In this document: positions 12,140 to 25,224 of the stretch, piece by piece
Layout of the letters: the number at the start of each line of letters is the position of its first letter
Numbering within the stretch: position 1 is the stretch's first letter
Source: Boletus sp. NGJ
Lineage: Eukaryota > Basidiomycota > Agaricomycetes > Boletales > Boletaceae
Direction: 5' to 3'
Length of the DNA stretch: 64,000 nucleotides
Assembly (NCBI GenBank): GCA_019096195.1
Contig: JAGTXK010000239.1
Span: 868,001 to 932,000 of the forward strand
Made by a program: the position numbers and the translations under genes
The notes under the pieces: generated by a model
Told to the model about the DNA's origin: nothing
What the model saw: the letters and a program-made list of their open reading frames with translations, nothing else
The model's database searches: none

Positions 12140-13560
12140 TTACCCTCCTCGTAGTCTTGAAGTTCCATCTCAAGAACTCCGAACTCCATCGTTCTCCTCA
12201 TAGTTGGTAAGGTCCCAAGAGTTGTTGAAGACTCCCTGGCTGGGACACATCTGATAGCTGTGTCCTCGTCCTCCACAGTACGTGCAAGTTCTTCATGGGC
12301 AAGCATACTGTGGATGGTTGGGGGCAACCACCCTATAGTAGGGGCAACGGTACTGGGGGCAGGCGGGCTGAAGGTGACCTTGACATCCGCATTTGTAGCA
12401 GTGGATGCCAGTAAGGGGAGCTTGATGGTTATGAGGTGGTCAGGCACTGGGCAGGGGATTGGAATGACTACCCATTGAGTCAGAATGGCTGGTAGGAGAG
12501 GCACCTGTGGCGGCCCCAGGAATGGGAATGGAGGAAGGAGTAGGGCTCCTCGTTGTAGAGTCCCCCAATGTGTGGAGAAGACCTTGGTCATTGGGGCAAG
12601 AGAGAAGGCCAACTGAGAACACCATGGCTCCTCGTTGGCGGAGGGTCCTGGTGGGTCAGGAAATGGCTGGGGGAGGAATTGGGAGGACTGGTATTGGGGG
12701 GGTTTCTCAGGAGGAGGGGTTGGGATTTGTAGAGGAAGGGGAGGTGACAACGGTGTTATTGGAGGACTGGGCCCTCCGTGTACCTGGAGAGTCTCTATCA
12801 ACTCTGTTAATGCTTCTGATTCTGTTGATGTTCTCCATGGGTCGCTCTGCCATGGAAGGGATTTGTCTGGGGGGAACAGGGTAGGAGGACGTGGTGGTTG
12901 AGGAGGGGGCAAAGAAAATGTGACTTTCTTCTTCCGAGAGGGAGAGGATGGTGGGGTGGAGGAGGCGATCATGGGTGTTGATGGGCAGAAGGGCAAGGGA
13001 ATAGTTGAATCCCTCAATGAAAAGGAGGTCGAGAACAAGTTCACAAATCTTGAGGATCCCTTCCATTGCCCTTTCTTCTTTGGCAGTCTGTTGGGCATTG
13101 GAGTCATAGGGATCTGCTGAGTTCCCATAGGTCCGGAAGAGAAGGGATCAAAGTGAGGAGTAAGATCTATAGAGGGCGACGAGTTGGATGAGTGAGTCAT
13201 CGCAGGAGAAGAAGGGGATAGTCTGGAGGGTCCAGACTGCGACGGGATCATCAAGAATGGCAGCATAAAGATTCCGGCAGTGAGCGGGGGAGAGTCGGTT
13301 GAGGCATACGGAAAGGGGGGTGAGAGTCATCTACCAAATATGATGATAGGGGCAGTAGTTAATCCGGCAGAAGCACCAATGTTGTTCGATATGTTTGGGG
13401 ATATTGAGATCCAGATATTGCTTCTGAAGGTGGGCTTGGGTGAGGGCAGCTGATATGCAGGCAAGCAGGATGAAGAGGGAGGTGTTATCTTGGGGCATGG
13501 GCTTGTCTCAAAGTCTAAGTCATCTTTTATACTCCTGGAGTATCTTCTTGGTGTTTCCAA
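12140..13560 (-). other. gypsy-1 extra proline-rich reading region between pol and 3' LTR (fossil)
   Basis: Lies downstream of the chromodomain and runs to the 3' LTR. The predicted product is rich in Pro and Ser with short basic stretches (PSRKKKVTF) and has no recognised enzyme domain or zinc knuckle. It is unusually long for a gypsy 3' region; gypsy-2 also carries an extra reading frame in this position. Function unknown. Confidence 0.5.
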
Positions 13561-16500
13561 GATTGGCCTCTGGTTCCCAAGTTCGTTCTGCTGTGGAATA
13601 TCCTTTCCAGTGTGTCAGGTACTGCCTTCTTCCCGGTTTTCCCCGATGGTTGATGATGCTGTCCACTTCATATTCCTCTTCAGTTCCGACAAGTTCCAGT
13701 GGTGGTTGAGTAAAATTAGGACTGTGTTCCGTGGTTTCCCGATATGGGGAAAGTAGGGACGCATGGAACATATCGTGGATCTTCCACTGTTTTGGTAACT
13801 TGAGTTGGAATGCCACAGAGGATACCACTTGAGTAATTTCAAATGGTCTGGTTCGTTTCGGTGACAGTTTTCGGGAGGGGACTTGGAGTTTTAGGTTTTT
13901 GGCGTCTAGCCATACCTTATCTCCAAGTTTCCAGGGTTTGAAGCGAGAGTGAACTCTCTCCTTCATGAGTAGTTGTGCCAATTTGTGTGCCACTTCTGCT
14001 TTCTTTCTAGATTCTTCCAGGGCTGGTAGAAATGTTTTTCCAATAGAAGGATACGTTCTTGGTTTGTATCCAAGGATTAGGGAGAAGGGCGATTTTCCAG
14101 TGACCGAATGGGTTGCGGAGTTATGAGCGAACTCCGCCATGGGTAGTAGTTCCAACCACCTCTGTGGTTGGCCATCGCAGAATATCCATAGGTAGGTTTC
14201 TAGTTCTTGATTATATCATTCCGTTTCGCCATCCGTTTGTGAGTGATAGGCTGTGGAAAGGGCGATGTTGTAGTTTAGGAGCCTAGCGAGCTTCCGAGCA
14301 AACACGGATGCAAACTGTGGACCACAATCTGAAACCAGTTTGTCATGTAAACTGTACTGTAGGAAGACTTTTTCAAAGAAAAGACGGGCTATACCAGCTG
14401 CATCCACCGTTTTTGTGCAAGGGGCGAGAATTACCCCCTTACTAAGCCCATGGTCTACCACGACCAGGACTGAATCGAAGCCCTCCACTGGGAGCAGGTC
14501 GGTGATCAAATCCACCGATAGATGTTGGAAAGGGCGGCAGCCCTCAAAAGCTAGGGGGGTGACCAGGGGAACCATAGGGTGTGTTTGGGCCTTGTTACTC
14601 TGACAGACGGTGCAACTGGCGACAAATTTTCGGATGAATGTAGTGAGTCTGGGCCAATAGTAATCCTTGGCCAGGAGCTGAGTGGTGCGAAGGTGTCCGC
14701 CGTGTCCTCCCTCGAAGGAGGAATGGACAGAGGAGACCAACTCCTGCCAGGCTGGGCCGGGGATGTACATCCAGTTTTTGAAGTAGAGGTTGCCATTGTC
14801 AAAGGTCCAGTCTTCCACATTGGACTAAGTGAAGAGAGGTTCTCCTTGTCCTACACATTCTAAGGTGGAGAGTACCAAAGGATCTTTCTGAGCGGATCCC
14901 TTGATTTTCTTGGCCAATGCTAGGTCAATCATTCATACTTGATAGTCGAATGCATTAGATGGGAGGAGTTGCACATCTTCGTTGTCCTTGGAAGTATCGA
15001 TCTTGTTCCGACGAGATAATGCATCTGCAGGGGCCATTTTTGTTCTGGGTAGGGCTTGGTAGACCATATCATAGTCTTGGAGGAACAAAAGCCATCTTGC
15101 TTGTTGTTGGGATAGTTGGCGGGGTTCCTTGAAGAACATCAAGTTCTTGTGGTTGGTCAACACTGTTATGGGGTGGGGTGATCCAAGGAGGTATTGCTGC
15201 CATTCTTTCAAGCCTCGTATGACAGCCAGTAGTTCCCTGTCATAGATGTCGTTGTTTTGCATGAGTACTGCTCCTGACGCTGTGAGTGAGGTGTCCATCA
15301 TGAGGGTGAAGGGTTTTGAAGTATCTGGGAAGGCGAGGACAGGTTCCTTGGTGAATGCTGCTTGCAGGGTTCTGAATGATTTTTCTTGAAGTGATCCCCA
15401 GGACCAAGTCATTGTTTGCTTTGTGAGGTCCAGCAAAGGACGTGCAATGTTGGAAAAGGAGGGGATGAACTTCCTGTAAAAATTACAGAACCCGATGAAG
15501 GACCGTACATCCTTCATGTTCACCGGGGGTTTCCATTGCTTGATGGTGTTGAGCTTGACTGGGTCCATCTGGACTCTGTCCTTCCCTATGATCATCCCGA
15601 GATATTCAACTTCTTCAGCTGAGAAGGTACACTTCTCCAGTTTGAGGTACATTTCATGCTGTCGGAAGCATTCTAGGATCTTCCGTGTCCTCTCATTGTG
15701 AGTTATCTGATCTGAAGAGTGAATCAACAGATTGTCCATGTATATCACCAACCATCCCTCTGCTATATAATCTCTGAAGAGATCATCCATGAATGCTTGG
15801 AACATTGCTGGGGAATTGCACATTCCAAAGAACATGACATTAGGCTCGAATAGCCCGAATGGGGTGAGAAAAGCCGCCTTCCACTGATCTTCAGGTTTGA
15901 TCAAGACATTATTGTAGCCCCATCGCATGTCGAATTTGGTGAAAATTGACGATCCCTTTAATTTATCCAGGAGGTCGGAAATTAAGGAAAGAGGGTAGGC
16001 ATTCTTGATCATGTGGCTGTTAAGATACTGGTAGTCTTGGCAGGGGTGGAGTTTCCCATCTTTCTTCTGCACAAAGAAGAAGGGAGCGGCCTGGGGAGAT
16101 TTTGATGGCGATATCTTCCCAGTTTTGAGGTGTTCGGCAATGAATTCCCGGCATGCCTGTTGTTCCAATGGGTTGAGAGGGTACACCTTCGCTCGTTTCA
16201 GAACAAACGAGTCTTTTAACTCGATGGCATGGTCATATTGCCTAGAGGGAGGCAATTTGGTGATTGTCTTCTCCGTGAAGACATCTTCATATTCCTTGAA
16301 CATATTCGGTAATACGCTCTTTGTCTTCTGCGCCTGTTGGGCGATCTCAGTAGACAGAGTGGTCCTCTTGATGACAAACTCTGGTACATCCCCATGCGCA
16401 TTGAAGAACTTGGCCCGTTGTAAGGGCGTCCAGTGGCGAAAGGTCTCATAGAGTCCGTCTTGCATGTACTCCCTTTCATCGTGTTCCAGATACCTCAGCA

Positions 16501-17095
16501 GGTATCGCTGTTCGAGTGTTCCCGGTGGATCGCCTTGAGTCCACCGATAGGAAGACAGCACTATTGTTACCCGTCCTTCCATCCAGTTGATGTCAGGGTT
16601 CACTGCCCTGAGCCATGGAAGTCCTAAGATGACTTCGTCCTTGCTCGCAGTTGAGGACATAGAGATCCTGCTGTTCTCGTATGCCTCCGTAATCCAACAC
16701 GATGTTGGTCCTTTCCTTGATGGTTCCAGACTGGTTTTGGGTTCCATCGACATTCCAAGCTCGGACTGGATTGTCCAGCTTCCATGTGGGTAGTCCCATC
16801 TTCTCCACTGCTTGTCTTGAGATGAAGCATCCTGTTGCTCCACTGTGATTAAGGCTTTTGTTCCAATGATTTTGCCATCCTGCTTCCAGATTGAGAGAGG
16901 AATGCGAATAGAATTACTCTTTGATCCAGAAATAAATACAGGGGCAATTGTGTAGGAAGAGGGTGACGTTGGTACATCTCTTCCACCTAAAAAGACATTT
17001 GGTCCATGGGAGAAGTGGGGATTTGCATAGCGGGTCCGAGGGCAAGAGAGTTGACATTCTCTTCCCATTCCATTGCGGCAGCTTCCTGTACTCAT
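13520..17095 (-). pseudogene. gypsy-1 pol region (fossil)
   Basis: Order on the minus strand: protease-like region, reverse transcriptase (blocks FVQKKDGKLHPCQDY, FTKFDMRWGYNNV, VIYMDNLLIHS), RNase H, integrase with its zinc-binding and core region (ESVSAYHSQTDGE-type end reads STAYHSQTDGETE), and a C-terminal chromodomain (THWKGYSTAERTWEPE). The chromodomain places it among chromoviruses. Several breaks; non-functional. Confidence 0.88.
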
Positions 17096-18177
17096 TCCAA
17101 AACAAGTCCCTGCTCATCCAGCCCCATGTCAAAGGCTGTCTGGGGCGTTCTGAGAACTTTGTCTCGTCCGTTGTTTCTGGCGACTTCTGTGAGATACTTG
17201 TCGAGGGGATCCTGTGGCATTTCTTGGGTGACGACCACCCTAGTGTGCGTTTCCTGTGGTTTCCTATATTCCTCTCTCCTAACCGGCCAATATCCTGGGT
17301 GGTTCTTGGTACTGCACCCAATCTTGTTGCAGATGAAGCATCTTCGCTCTCTCATCTGCTTGGCCCATTCGATAGGAGACAAGGTGATCCTATCCACGTC
17401 CATTGCGTTCGGATCATGGTGATTTCCTCGGCCTCTTCCAAAGGACGCAAAGGGTCCTTTCTGTATTCCTTCGATTCTTTGCCATGCCCCGTGGATGTTG
17501 GCAGCGACTTCATAGACTTCTTCCATCTTCTTGGCTTTTTGGAAGGTCTCGCTGTTGACCAACTGTCGGGCAATGCTTGGGTCAATTCCCCTGAGGAAGA
17601 ATTCGAGAATGGAGCGGAATTCTTGTAGTTCCGAGTGAACCACTAGCAATGAGAACTGGGAAATGAATCTGTCGAATCCCTTTGGGTCCCGTCTGTCTTG
17701 TCGGAGGGATCCTAGTTCTGCCATTGCTAGGTTGCTAGTGTTGTGGGGGGTGAAGGTGAGGGCGAAGACTTTCTTGATTTCGTTATAGGTCTTGTCTGTG
17801 TGTGGCATGGTGTTGTCGAGTAGCCTGGTCAGCCAGGCTTCTGCAAACACTTTTCCTCTTCCCTTGGACATCTGGTTCAATAGGATTAGCCTCTTGGCTT
17901 CCTCAGTGAACTTCTCTGTGCCTCCTAGATGGAAGTATCCTTCCATAGCCATGAGCCATCTCTTGGCATCATTTGTCTCCCCTGAGAACTCCTCAGGCAG
18001 GGCAGCTTTAATTTCAACCATATCGTCTTCATCGTCTGTGTCTTCTTCGGGCCGGGGATTTCCTAAATTGGGATTGGGACTAGATCTTCCGCTTGGAAAT
18101 AGAGGGTTGGGGGAGTCTACTCTGATGGGAACCAGTTGGAATGCTGGCAGTGGGATGGGAGCGTCCGATGGGGTCAA
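17092..18177 (-). pseudogene. gypsy-1 gag (fossil)
   Basis: About 360 residues: Pro/Asp-rich start, a capsid-like helical region (KRWLMAMEGYFHLGG and following) and a zinc-knuckle-like Cys/His motif (CFICNKIGCSTKNHPG). It overlaps the start of pol by a few bases, as is usual where pol follows gag. Fossil copy. Confidence 0.8.
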
Positions 18178-18487
18178 GGTTCGAGAGTGGAGACCACCTG
18201 GAAAATCTGGTCATCTGGGCTGTTCTGGAAATGCATGGGCAGGAGGGTCATTGTAGTGGGATGATGACCCTGGAATCCTTCTTGATGAAGATGTATCAGA
18301 GATAGGAGTAGAAGCCCATGATGATGTGGCTTCTTCTTCTCAATCTTCTCCTAGGAGATGGGAAAGGTTGATTCTGTGCAGTGTGTAGAGCGAGGGTTTA
18401 TCCCTTGATAGGCGGTTTTAATTCCTTGGAATGACAGTGGGAGTTGCTAGACTGAATAGTCTTCGGCAATTTAGAACCTAGATCTTT

Positions 18488-19465
18488 TGTTATGCCAGGT
18501 AACAATGTGACACGTTCCCATATAACCCCTATTGGATTATAGGACTAGCAGGACTTGAGGGGAAAATACCTCCAGAGGCCCAAGGTTTCCTCTGACTGGG
18601 GACCAACTACTAGCTTTACGTAGAGTCCTCTCGTTACCTCTACGACCAATGGTGGAGTCTTGGATTTACCACGGTGGCACAATCCTCCAAGAAGGAAGGG
18701 CAGACTGGATGCGGAGGCCAGAGACCTAGTGCCTTCCACAGACTAGTCTTCTGGGCTTACATGGCCTAGTGCCGGTGGCAGAGTCCCGGGCTTTACTGGG
18801 TCAGTGGTGGAGTCCTAACCGATGACAACCAACCCCTGTTGGTCATTGGAGTTGCTGAAGCTTTAGAAGCCTGTAATGGCAATGACGGCGCACAAGTGCA
18901 AAGTGATGAGAAGGATGATCACAAGCACAAGGGCGATCACCTCCAGAGCATGGAGAAGGCTTCTGAGGTGAAGTGGAACCTTAGTGGGAGAAGCAGGTAG
19001 ATTACACGGGAAGGAGTGTAGATCTAGGTTAGAGTTACATGAAGGGCCTGCATCTCTATTTATAGGCTTTGCCTGTCTAGGGCAGGCTTTGTAATGGATA
19101 TAGTAATTGCTAGTTGCAGATGAAAGATTACTATAAATGGATCAAGGCATGAGTCTGAATGGAGAAAGTAGGAGTACTAGGCTGTGTGCGAGAGAGCACA
19201 GCCAGGGAGGCAATGTCTATGATCGGATCAAGAAGGAAGAAGGCATATATCAAATGAAATGAGGGGGGCAGTGTCCACACCAAACGGGTAGCTTCCTGAA
19301 CAAGGAGTTATGAGTAACTTCCTAGAACAGAGGTTCCAGATGGGGCGATGTCTGAGTCAGTGTAGCGGGGGAATCCCTTGGTCTGAGTCGAAGAGTAGGT
19401 CATCCTATAGTCCTACAGGAGGTGAGGGAAGGGGAAAAGATGTACCCCCTTCAGTAACCATAACA
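18488..19465 (-). repeat. gypsy-1 5' LTR
   Basis: Pairs with 11131-12139. The outer end taaca (19461-19465) is followed directly by the target duplication gtaag. The inner end begins TGTTATGCCAGG. Confidence 0.92.
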
Positions 19466-19470
19466 GTAAG

Positions 19471-21553
19471 TCTCTTCATCAGAATCATCACTGAGGGTGG
19501 TAATGTTGTATGTACTGTTAGTAGCATCAAGGTTTGATGGACACGATTCCACTCGGTGTCATTTAGCTGTAGCTCATATATTTTGTGGCATTTCTCACTG
19601 TCCCGCTCCTGTGCACTGAGATGCGCTACAAATGTATTCACCTCCTGTGACTTGTTAGCGATGTGAACAAGGTGGAGCAGACCTCTTACCTCTTTCAGGT
19701 CTAGCACACAACAAAGCATGACGAATATTGATGACCACCACACCTTCATGTCAAGCAGTAGATGCAATGGGCAGGTGCGGATTTGGATGCTTTTGAACAT
19801 TTCCTTGCGTTTTGCTGATGACCATGCCTGTAAGACATTATACAAAGTAGAAAACCTGAAATTGGTTGTGCTTACCTTGATAGTAATGGCATGAATAATG
19901 CCAATCACATCACGATCATCTCCACCACTGGTAGAGACTAGATCTACCTCAGGTGTGGTAGGATTGTAGTGTTTTGAGGTACTCACAGTTCCCAGGAATG
20001 CCTAGGTGATGAGGTTGATTATATATGCCATACAACTGTAATTGTCAAAGTAAGTTGGATCAGTCAACACTGATGATGATTGTATTGAGATTAGGGCCGC
20101 TTACCGTAACTGACAGTTTTGAGCATCAAACCTTTGTCCTGTTTTAGCAGAAATGAGCTGCCTGAATTCATCCATTATTGTCTTGTTGTTGCTCGTGTTG
20201 TTGCATGTTACATAGCCAATCTATTCAAATACATTAGTATAGTGTGAATGAATACTAACCCCATACCTTGTGTGATACACCAGCATGCTTGGCTACCTTG
20301 TAGAGAGCTTGTCCAAGGCGAACTCCATCGTGAGTGTGGTTGACCTGAACAAAGCCCAGAAGTCCTGTTTGAAGAGTCCATTTGCATGGTGAGTGTTCTT
20401 CGATCCATGATGCAGTAACTGTGAAGTAAGTGTCAACATTCAATGCTTGCCAAGCATTGCATGTCAGGTTGACATGCCCTTGAACAGCTTCACTCTATTG
20501 TATAGTATATTATTAGTAAATCTTGTAATGTTATTCATAGCGCTCATCAAAAATGTTTGACGATGCTTTTTCATGTTCTCCTGGAAATGGCTAATAATAG
20601 CATGGCGATTTATCTTGCGACTTGGTATATTAATTCCATTTGTGCCAGTGCAGGTGGTAAGTTGCAGTACTTTCTGGAATGAAGGATGCTCTATAGCAGA
20701 GAGGGACTATATACAATCAGTAGGATCATATATATTTAAGTCATGGTACTCACCTGGTCAGTCTTGATAATCCAGTTGATCAGAGTGTCCCACAAGGCCA
20801 GATCTGAGTATTGGATGACTTGCTTCTTGACTACAAGATGTGTATCAAGCAATGCTTGCCTGCTGAGCTCAGATTTTCCAGATGCGCTAACTTCATGGGC
20901 AATCTCACGACGCAATTTAGCATCCTCGGGCAGCATTGAAATGAATCCATTGTCAGCTGCCCATTTTTGATATTTGACTGAATGAATGGCTTGCTGGTGG
21001 TGCTGCAATGTTGTGGCCTCGTTAACGAAGGAAACTGGTTTCTTCTGTAGCTTACTAGAGTATTCTGAGTATATAAATAAAAAGTGGAAATGTAGAACAT
21101 ATGAGCAAGCATTACAATCTCAATGTTTTTTGTTGTTCTTCAGGTATGGCGAGGAAAAAGATGCCTTGATGTCTTGTGTGTGGTCACCTCATGCCTTTTT
21201 GATAGACCCATCAACATCAGCAACTTGAACATTTTGAAGAAAGCCACCATTGGACTCAGTGTCAACATCGACTGCATTGACTGTGTCTGATGACTGTGGT
21301 AGATCTGCAGGTGAAGTAACAGCACAGCATTTGCCTCATATTAGGTTGGATGAATAACAGACTTATCTTTCAAAGCCTTTTTTTTCAGTCGACTTTCTGG
21401 GTCTGACACTCTCTGGGTCTCAATCACCTTTCATTTTTCACCATGTGGAGGCTGTGTGACCAGAGTACATGCTGCCTTCGCTTGCCAGTGGGAAGTAAGC
21501 TCCAACTTGGCATCATTATTCTTGCATGTCACACGTACTGAGGGGGCAGGCAT
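19471..21553 (-). pseudogene. hAT transposase, N-terminal and central part
   Basis: Minus-strand start at 21553 (MPAPSVRVTCKNNDAKLE). Segments follow with intron-like gaps: QVADVDGSIKKA, HHQQAIHSVKYQKWAADNGF, WIEEHSPCKWTLQTGLLGF (hAT middle region), the KAGV-type block AKHAGVSHKVWG and, near the insertion, LLLDMKVWWSSIFVML and NDTEWNRVHQTLMLL. The reading resumes on the far side of gypsy-1 at 11125. CpG-poor, with several frame changes; non-functional. Confidence 0.78.
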
Positions 21554-21880
21554 TCATTTCAGCTGGCATGGCTGTTCTATGTTAGAACAAGGCATATCCG
21601 GTGGAAGGCTTAGGTGAATGATCAGATTGGTGAGTAAGATGAAACCTTAAAATTTATGTCAACATACTTTGTATAGGTAATTGTATTTTGCTGGATTAGG
21701 ATTTGGGGCTCCTGGGGCTTTGATGGTTTGGCCTGGCTTGGCCTCAGCTTTCCAAAACAATGGGCCTGGCCACCTTAAGGGCTTGGGTGGGGCTGATGGC
21801 TTGGCTTGGCCTGGCCTGAGAGGGCTTGGCTTAACCAGCTTCCTGGCTTCAGGCTGGGCTGGCACAACACTAATTCATCC

Positions 21881-24502
21881 TTGTCTTCTTCAGAATCTAC
21901 ATTAGTACCAGTGCCACTGTTTTTGAGAGCAAACAGGTGAATGGTCTCTGCAATGTCAACAAGTTCATGCTTTTTGTGCTGATCAGCTGTAGCTGACAAC
22001 TTTTGTGTAACTTTGCCCCAGTTCTGATCTGAGAATGCATGGGTATTTGTGCTGACCTTTCCTGAAGCCATGTTGACTATGGTGGGCATTTTGACACTCT
22101 TCCCTTTAGTGTCAACTTTCAGCTGAAGTTCATTGTTAGCCATCAGATGAAGCCTGCGCTGAAGCTATAAATGCATGTGTCAAACAGATGAAACGCAACA
22201 CTGTCAGATAACATAAGAATTATACCACAGCCCTACAGAGCCCCCTAATCCCCTTAAATCCATGGTGGTACAATATTAGACAGTCCAATGAAGGAACATG
22301 AATCCATCCTTTGATATATGGGAGGTGCATTGATGCCAGCAAATGCACAATGAAATAGGACTTGAATGCTTTGCCTGCATTGCTGTAGTCCAAGTCCAAG
22401 TAAAGATACCTATACCATTTCAGTAGTTGGTCAGCCTCAGTAGTAACAAGAGAATTCATGGAAAAATACTTGTGCTGGTTGAGTAACTTGGCAGCCTCTT
22501 GAGTGACAGACACTGCATCCTGTTTGACAAAGAAGCTTGCCCACATTGATAATGCTACTGAACCCACACCATGTCACCAATCACAAAGGCATTGGTATGT
22601 CTGGCCAAGTATCACATATGTGAGTTGTAATAATACCAAGACTTTTACTCACAACTGCCACAAGTTTTGATTGCATGGCCACTTGTGTAACTAACTTGGG
22701 AATCTTTGGATATGCTGTCATAATAATGTCATTGAGGATGATTATAATTTGTTGTTTGGATATGCCCCATATATCAGACTATGCCATAGCCCAAAGACAC
22801 AAAGTAGGAATAACCTTTCATTTCCATGTCTCTTCTTTTTCTGGTGGGGTTTCAAGTGGCTTTTGACCCATCACAACCTTGTTGCTTCCTCCACTCTCTG
22901 TGAACAATTCTGGATCAGTTCTGACTTTTTTGGTAGGTTACAAGGCCTTCTTTATAACTGATTCAGTAGCATGTTCCACCTTTGTGATGGTTGTCTGTAA
23001 ATATCTGGGCCAATTGGGTGGTGTGGACAGCATGGCAGCATATGAGATCACAGTATTGAGAATGTATGATAGAGATTTGGATATTTACCTGAGTTATGGT
23101 ACAAGCAAAGCCCATAGCTGATCCATTCATGTTGCTCATGCAATCCTCTGAATTATGTTGATCTGCTATAAACATATCCTGTGAAGCTTTCACCTCCAAA
23201 GCCTTTCTCTTTTGCAAAGGAGCAGGGGTCTCAGCATTGTCCAATAAGTCATCGTCTGTGATGTTGATAAAAGGCCTCCTTTTTTGTGAAGGAGGGGGGG
23301 CCTCACTATCATCCAACCACCTATTGTTTGTGATGGCAGTGGAAAAGGGCCTCCTTTTCTGTGAAGGAGGAGGGGCCTCAGCATTCTCTGACAACTTATT
23401 GTCTGTGATAGTGATGCCAACTATGGTGTTCTTAGAGCAATTTGGTAAGTGAGTGATGCACTGCCAATGGATATGTTGTGACTCACTGGAAGCTGACTTG
23501 CCTTGTCAAAGGTGTCAATTGCCACCCTCTCTAGTGTGTCGTCCACCATTTCTTCATCATCAAAACCATCGACAAGGGTGTTTTCAAGAAAATCTTATGT
23601 TGCCTGTGGAGTATCATTGTCAACAGAACTTGGTAGTGTACTAGCAGTGCCAAACAACATTGCAGATGGTGGTGGAGTTGTGGTGGTGCTTGGGCTCTTA
23701 TGATTCTTGCTAGTACCAGAACTAGTAGATTTGTGGAGTCCAGGAAGCTTCTTTCCCAGTGAGTCAACACTTGCTATCCAATCATCGACTTGACTTATGT
23801 AACAAAGGGTCTTCTGTCTCTGCTCTGTGATACACACAAAGATTCCAAAAAAAGAGTGTGGGTTCAGTAAGCAACAGCATGATAGTGGTGGGAAAGATGG
23901 TGAGCGATTACCCATTCATGTTGCTATCATCTCCAACATGTGGCCCTCCTATATCTCTAGCCTCCTTTGCTGCATGCAATGCCTCATGGAGCAATGTGTT
24001 TGACACCTTCCTTGCCTTTGTCATCATCATCACTTCATTGTCCAATGTTGAGTTTAGCAACTCTCCACTCAGCAATACTTCCATTCCACCAATGATTTGA
24101 GGCTCTGTGTTATCGTGAGTTAAGTTTCTCATTCACTATCACATTCACTTACTTCTTCCTTTGGCTACTGTTGGAGTAGATGACTCTACAGGGCCATACA
24201 AGTGGGTTGTCAGTTAGTTCATGCTGTCCAATAACAAGAATATAGTACCTACTGTTCTTTGCAGCTGGGTGAATAGGCTTCGTTACAGAGGCCTTGGTCG
24301 CAGTTTGCTCATTCTTCATTTTTTCCTCCAGCTCACTAACCTGCTGTAAAGCTTGGCTGGCAGAAGCCTCTCTCTTAGCCCATGTGTTTGCCAAAAGCTC
24401 ATCATCAGCCTTTTTCTCTGCTGCAGTCCATCTCTTTTGTGGAAGGCCCAGGAGGCCCAAGTGTTTGTTTACGTTAGAAGGGTGGGTCTTACAGGTAGAC
24501 AT
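21881..24502 (-). pseudogene. Unknown transposon-associated protein, lineage-expanded type, decayed
   Basis: The likely start is at 24502 (MSTCKTHPSNVNKHLGLLG), followed by a Glu/Lys/Ala-rich coiled-coil-like segment (KRWTAAEKKADDELLANTWA), a low-complexity middle with a threefold EAPPPSQKRRPF repeat (about 23190-23395), and a more conserved C-terminal region (GSVALSMWASFFVKQDA, AFKSYFIVHLLASMH, then NMASGKVSTNTHAFSDQNWG). It resembles a hypothetical protein family that I recall as multicopy in Agaricomycetes; no function is known to me. It is head-to-head with the Plavaka copy at 24680, which suggests it may be an accessory gene of that element (inference). The hAT element interrupts its 3' end, and the reading continues at 9922 downward. 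CpG-poor, decayed. Confidence 0.55.
23190..23400. repeat. Short tandem repeat inside the unknown protein
   Basis: Three imperfect copies, about 70 bases apart, of a unit containing 'tgtgaaggaggaggggcctc' (near 23232, 23290 and 23360). Each encodes (E/T)APPPSQKRRPF or a variant on the minus strand. Confidence 0.7.
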
Positions 24503-25224
24503 GGTAGGTGCGGTGAAAAAAAGTGGTGAACCAGCTGATGGAATGTTGGTAAAAAAACAGACTTTTAAAGTGCCTGTGTTCAATTTATCAGTTGGCAATT
24601 CCACCAGCAGCCACTGGTCATGTGCTTCTGTCATCGATTGGGCCCAGATGGATTCTTTGTCATCACTCCCATCCCTGATATTGTGATGCCACATCAAAAA
24701 TTCCTTCAGAGTGCATACTGCCACCATAGTCTACTTACATATCTGTGTTCTAAATGTCTGTGCTGGTTCAAAAATCACTCAGGGCTAATGCAGCACCTCA
24801 ATGCTATGCATTGAGCAGTTTCTCTGCCAAATGACCCATGCATCTATGTACATCCTGACGAATATCACCCAGAGGAGGCTATAAATTGAGTGGTTTCTCT
24901 GCCCAATGACCCTGTCAACTATGGACATCCTGATGGAGGTGAATATGATCCAGAGCAGCCTATCCCTTCAAGCCCATCACCTTCCACCTGTGGCTCATCA
25001 GCACTTCCATTACAGAATGTTACCACAAGATTTGTTGGCCCAGGAAAAAAGGTATATAGGAATTATCATCCATATTTAATAGGTGAGTATGCTTTAGTAC
25101 ATAAATCATATTGCACCTACTGATGACACACTCTCAGGTCAGCCCTTGTGATGCTAGTGGACACTTTCTCCCCAAGGGTACCACTCCTGAGCCTTTCCCA
25201 TCAAGGTCCAGAGGCAATTGGCAG

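Larger units (their letters stand above)
11131..19465 (-). mobile_element. gypsy-1: Ty3/gypsy chromovirus-type LTR element, fossil, inserted in the hAT transposase
   Basis: Full-length layout of 8.3 kb: LTR, gag, pol (protease, reverse transcriptase, RNase H, integrase with chromodomain), an extra 3' reading region, LTR. Exact 5-bp target duplication gtaag (11126-11130 and 19466-19470). LTRs start TG and end CA. A purine tract ending gggtaa lies inside the 3' LTR (12140-12150 in + numbering). By eye the first 245 bases of the two LTRs differ at roughly 5% of sites, mostly transitions, so it is moderately old. Broken, with a handful of breaks. Two solo LTRs of the same family lie at 42612-43595 and 47331-48316. 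Confidence 0.92.
9923..21872 (-). mobile_element. hAT-superfamily DNA transposon, split by gypsy-1
   Basis: Terminal inverted repeats begin AGGTGTTGTGCC at 9923 and end with GGCACAACACTA at 21872; the inverted similarity continues into GGCC-rich subterminal stretches (9933-10080 and about 21690-21860). An exact 8-bp target duplication attcatcc flanks it (9915-9922 and 21873-21880), the hAT signature. Without the inserted gypsy-1 element it is about 3.6 kb, a usual hAT size. It carries one transposase gene on the minus strand in two pieces. It landed inside an unknown gene (see 21881-24502), whose reading continues on both sides. It looks inactive: the gene is split and decayed, and the sequence is poor in CpG. 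Confidence 0.9.

Noticed and set aside
12507-12901. Plus-strand Gly-rich open frames
   Set aside because: Complement of the Pro-rich 3' region of gypsy-1; composition explained by the antisense strand.
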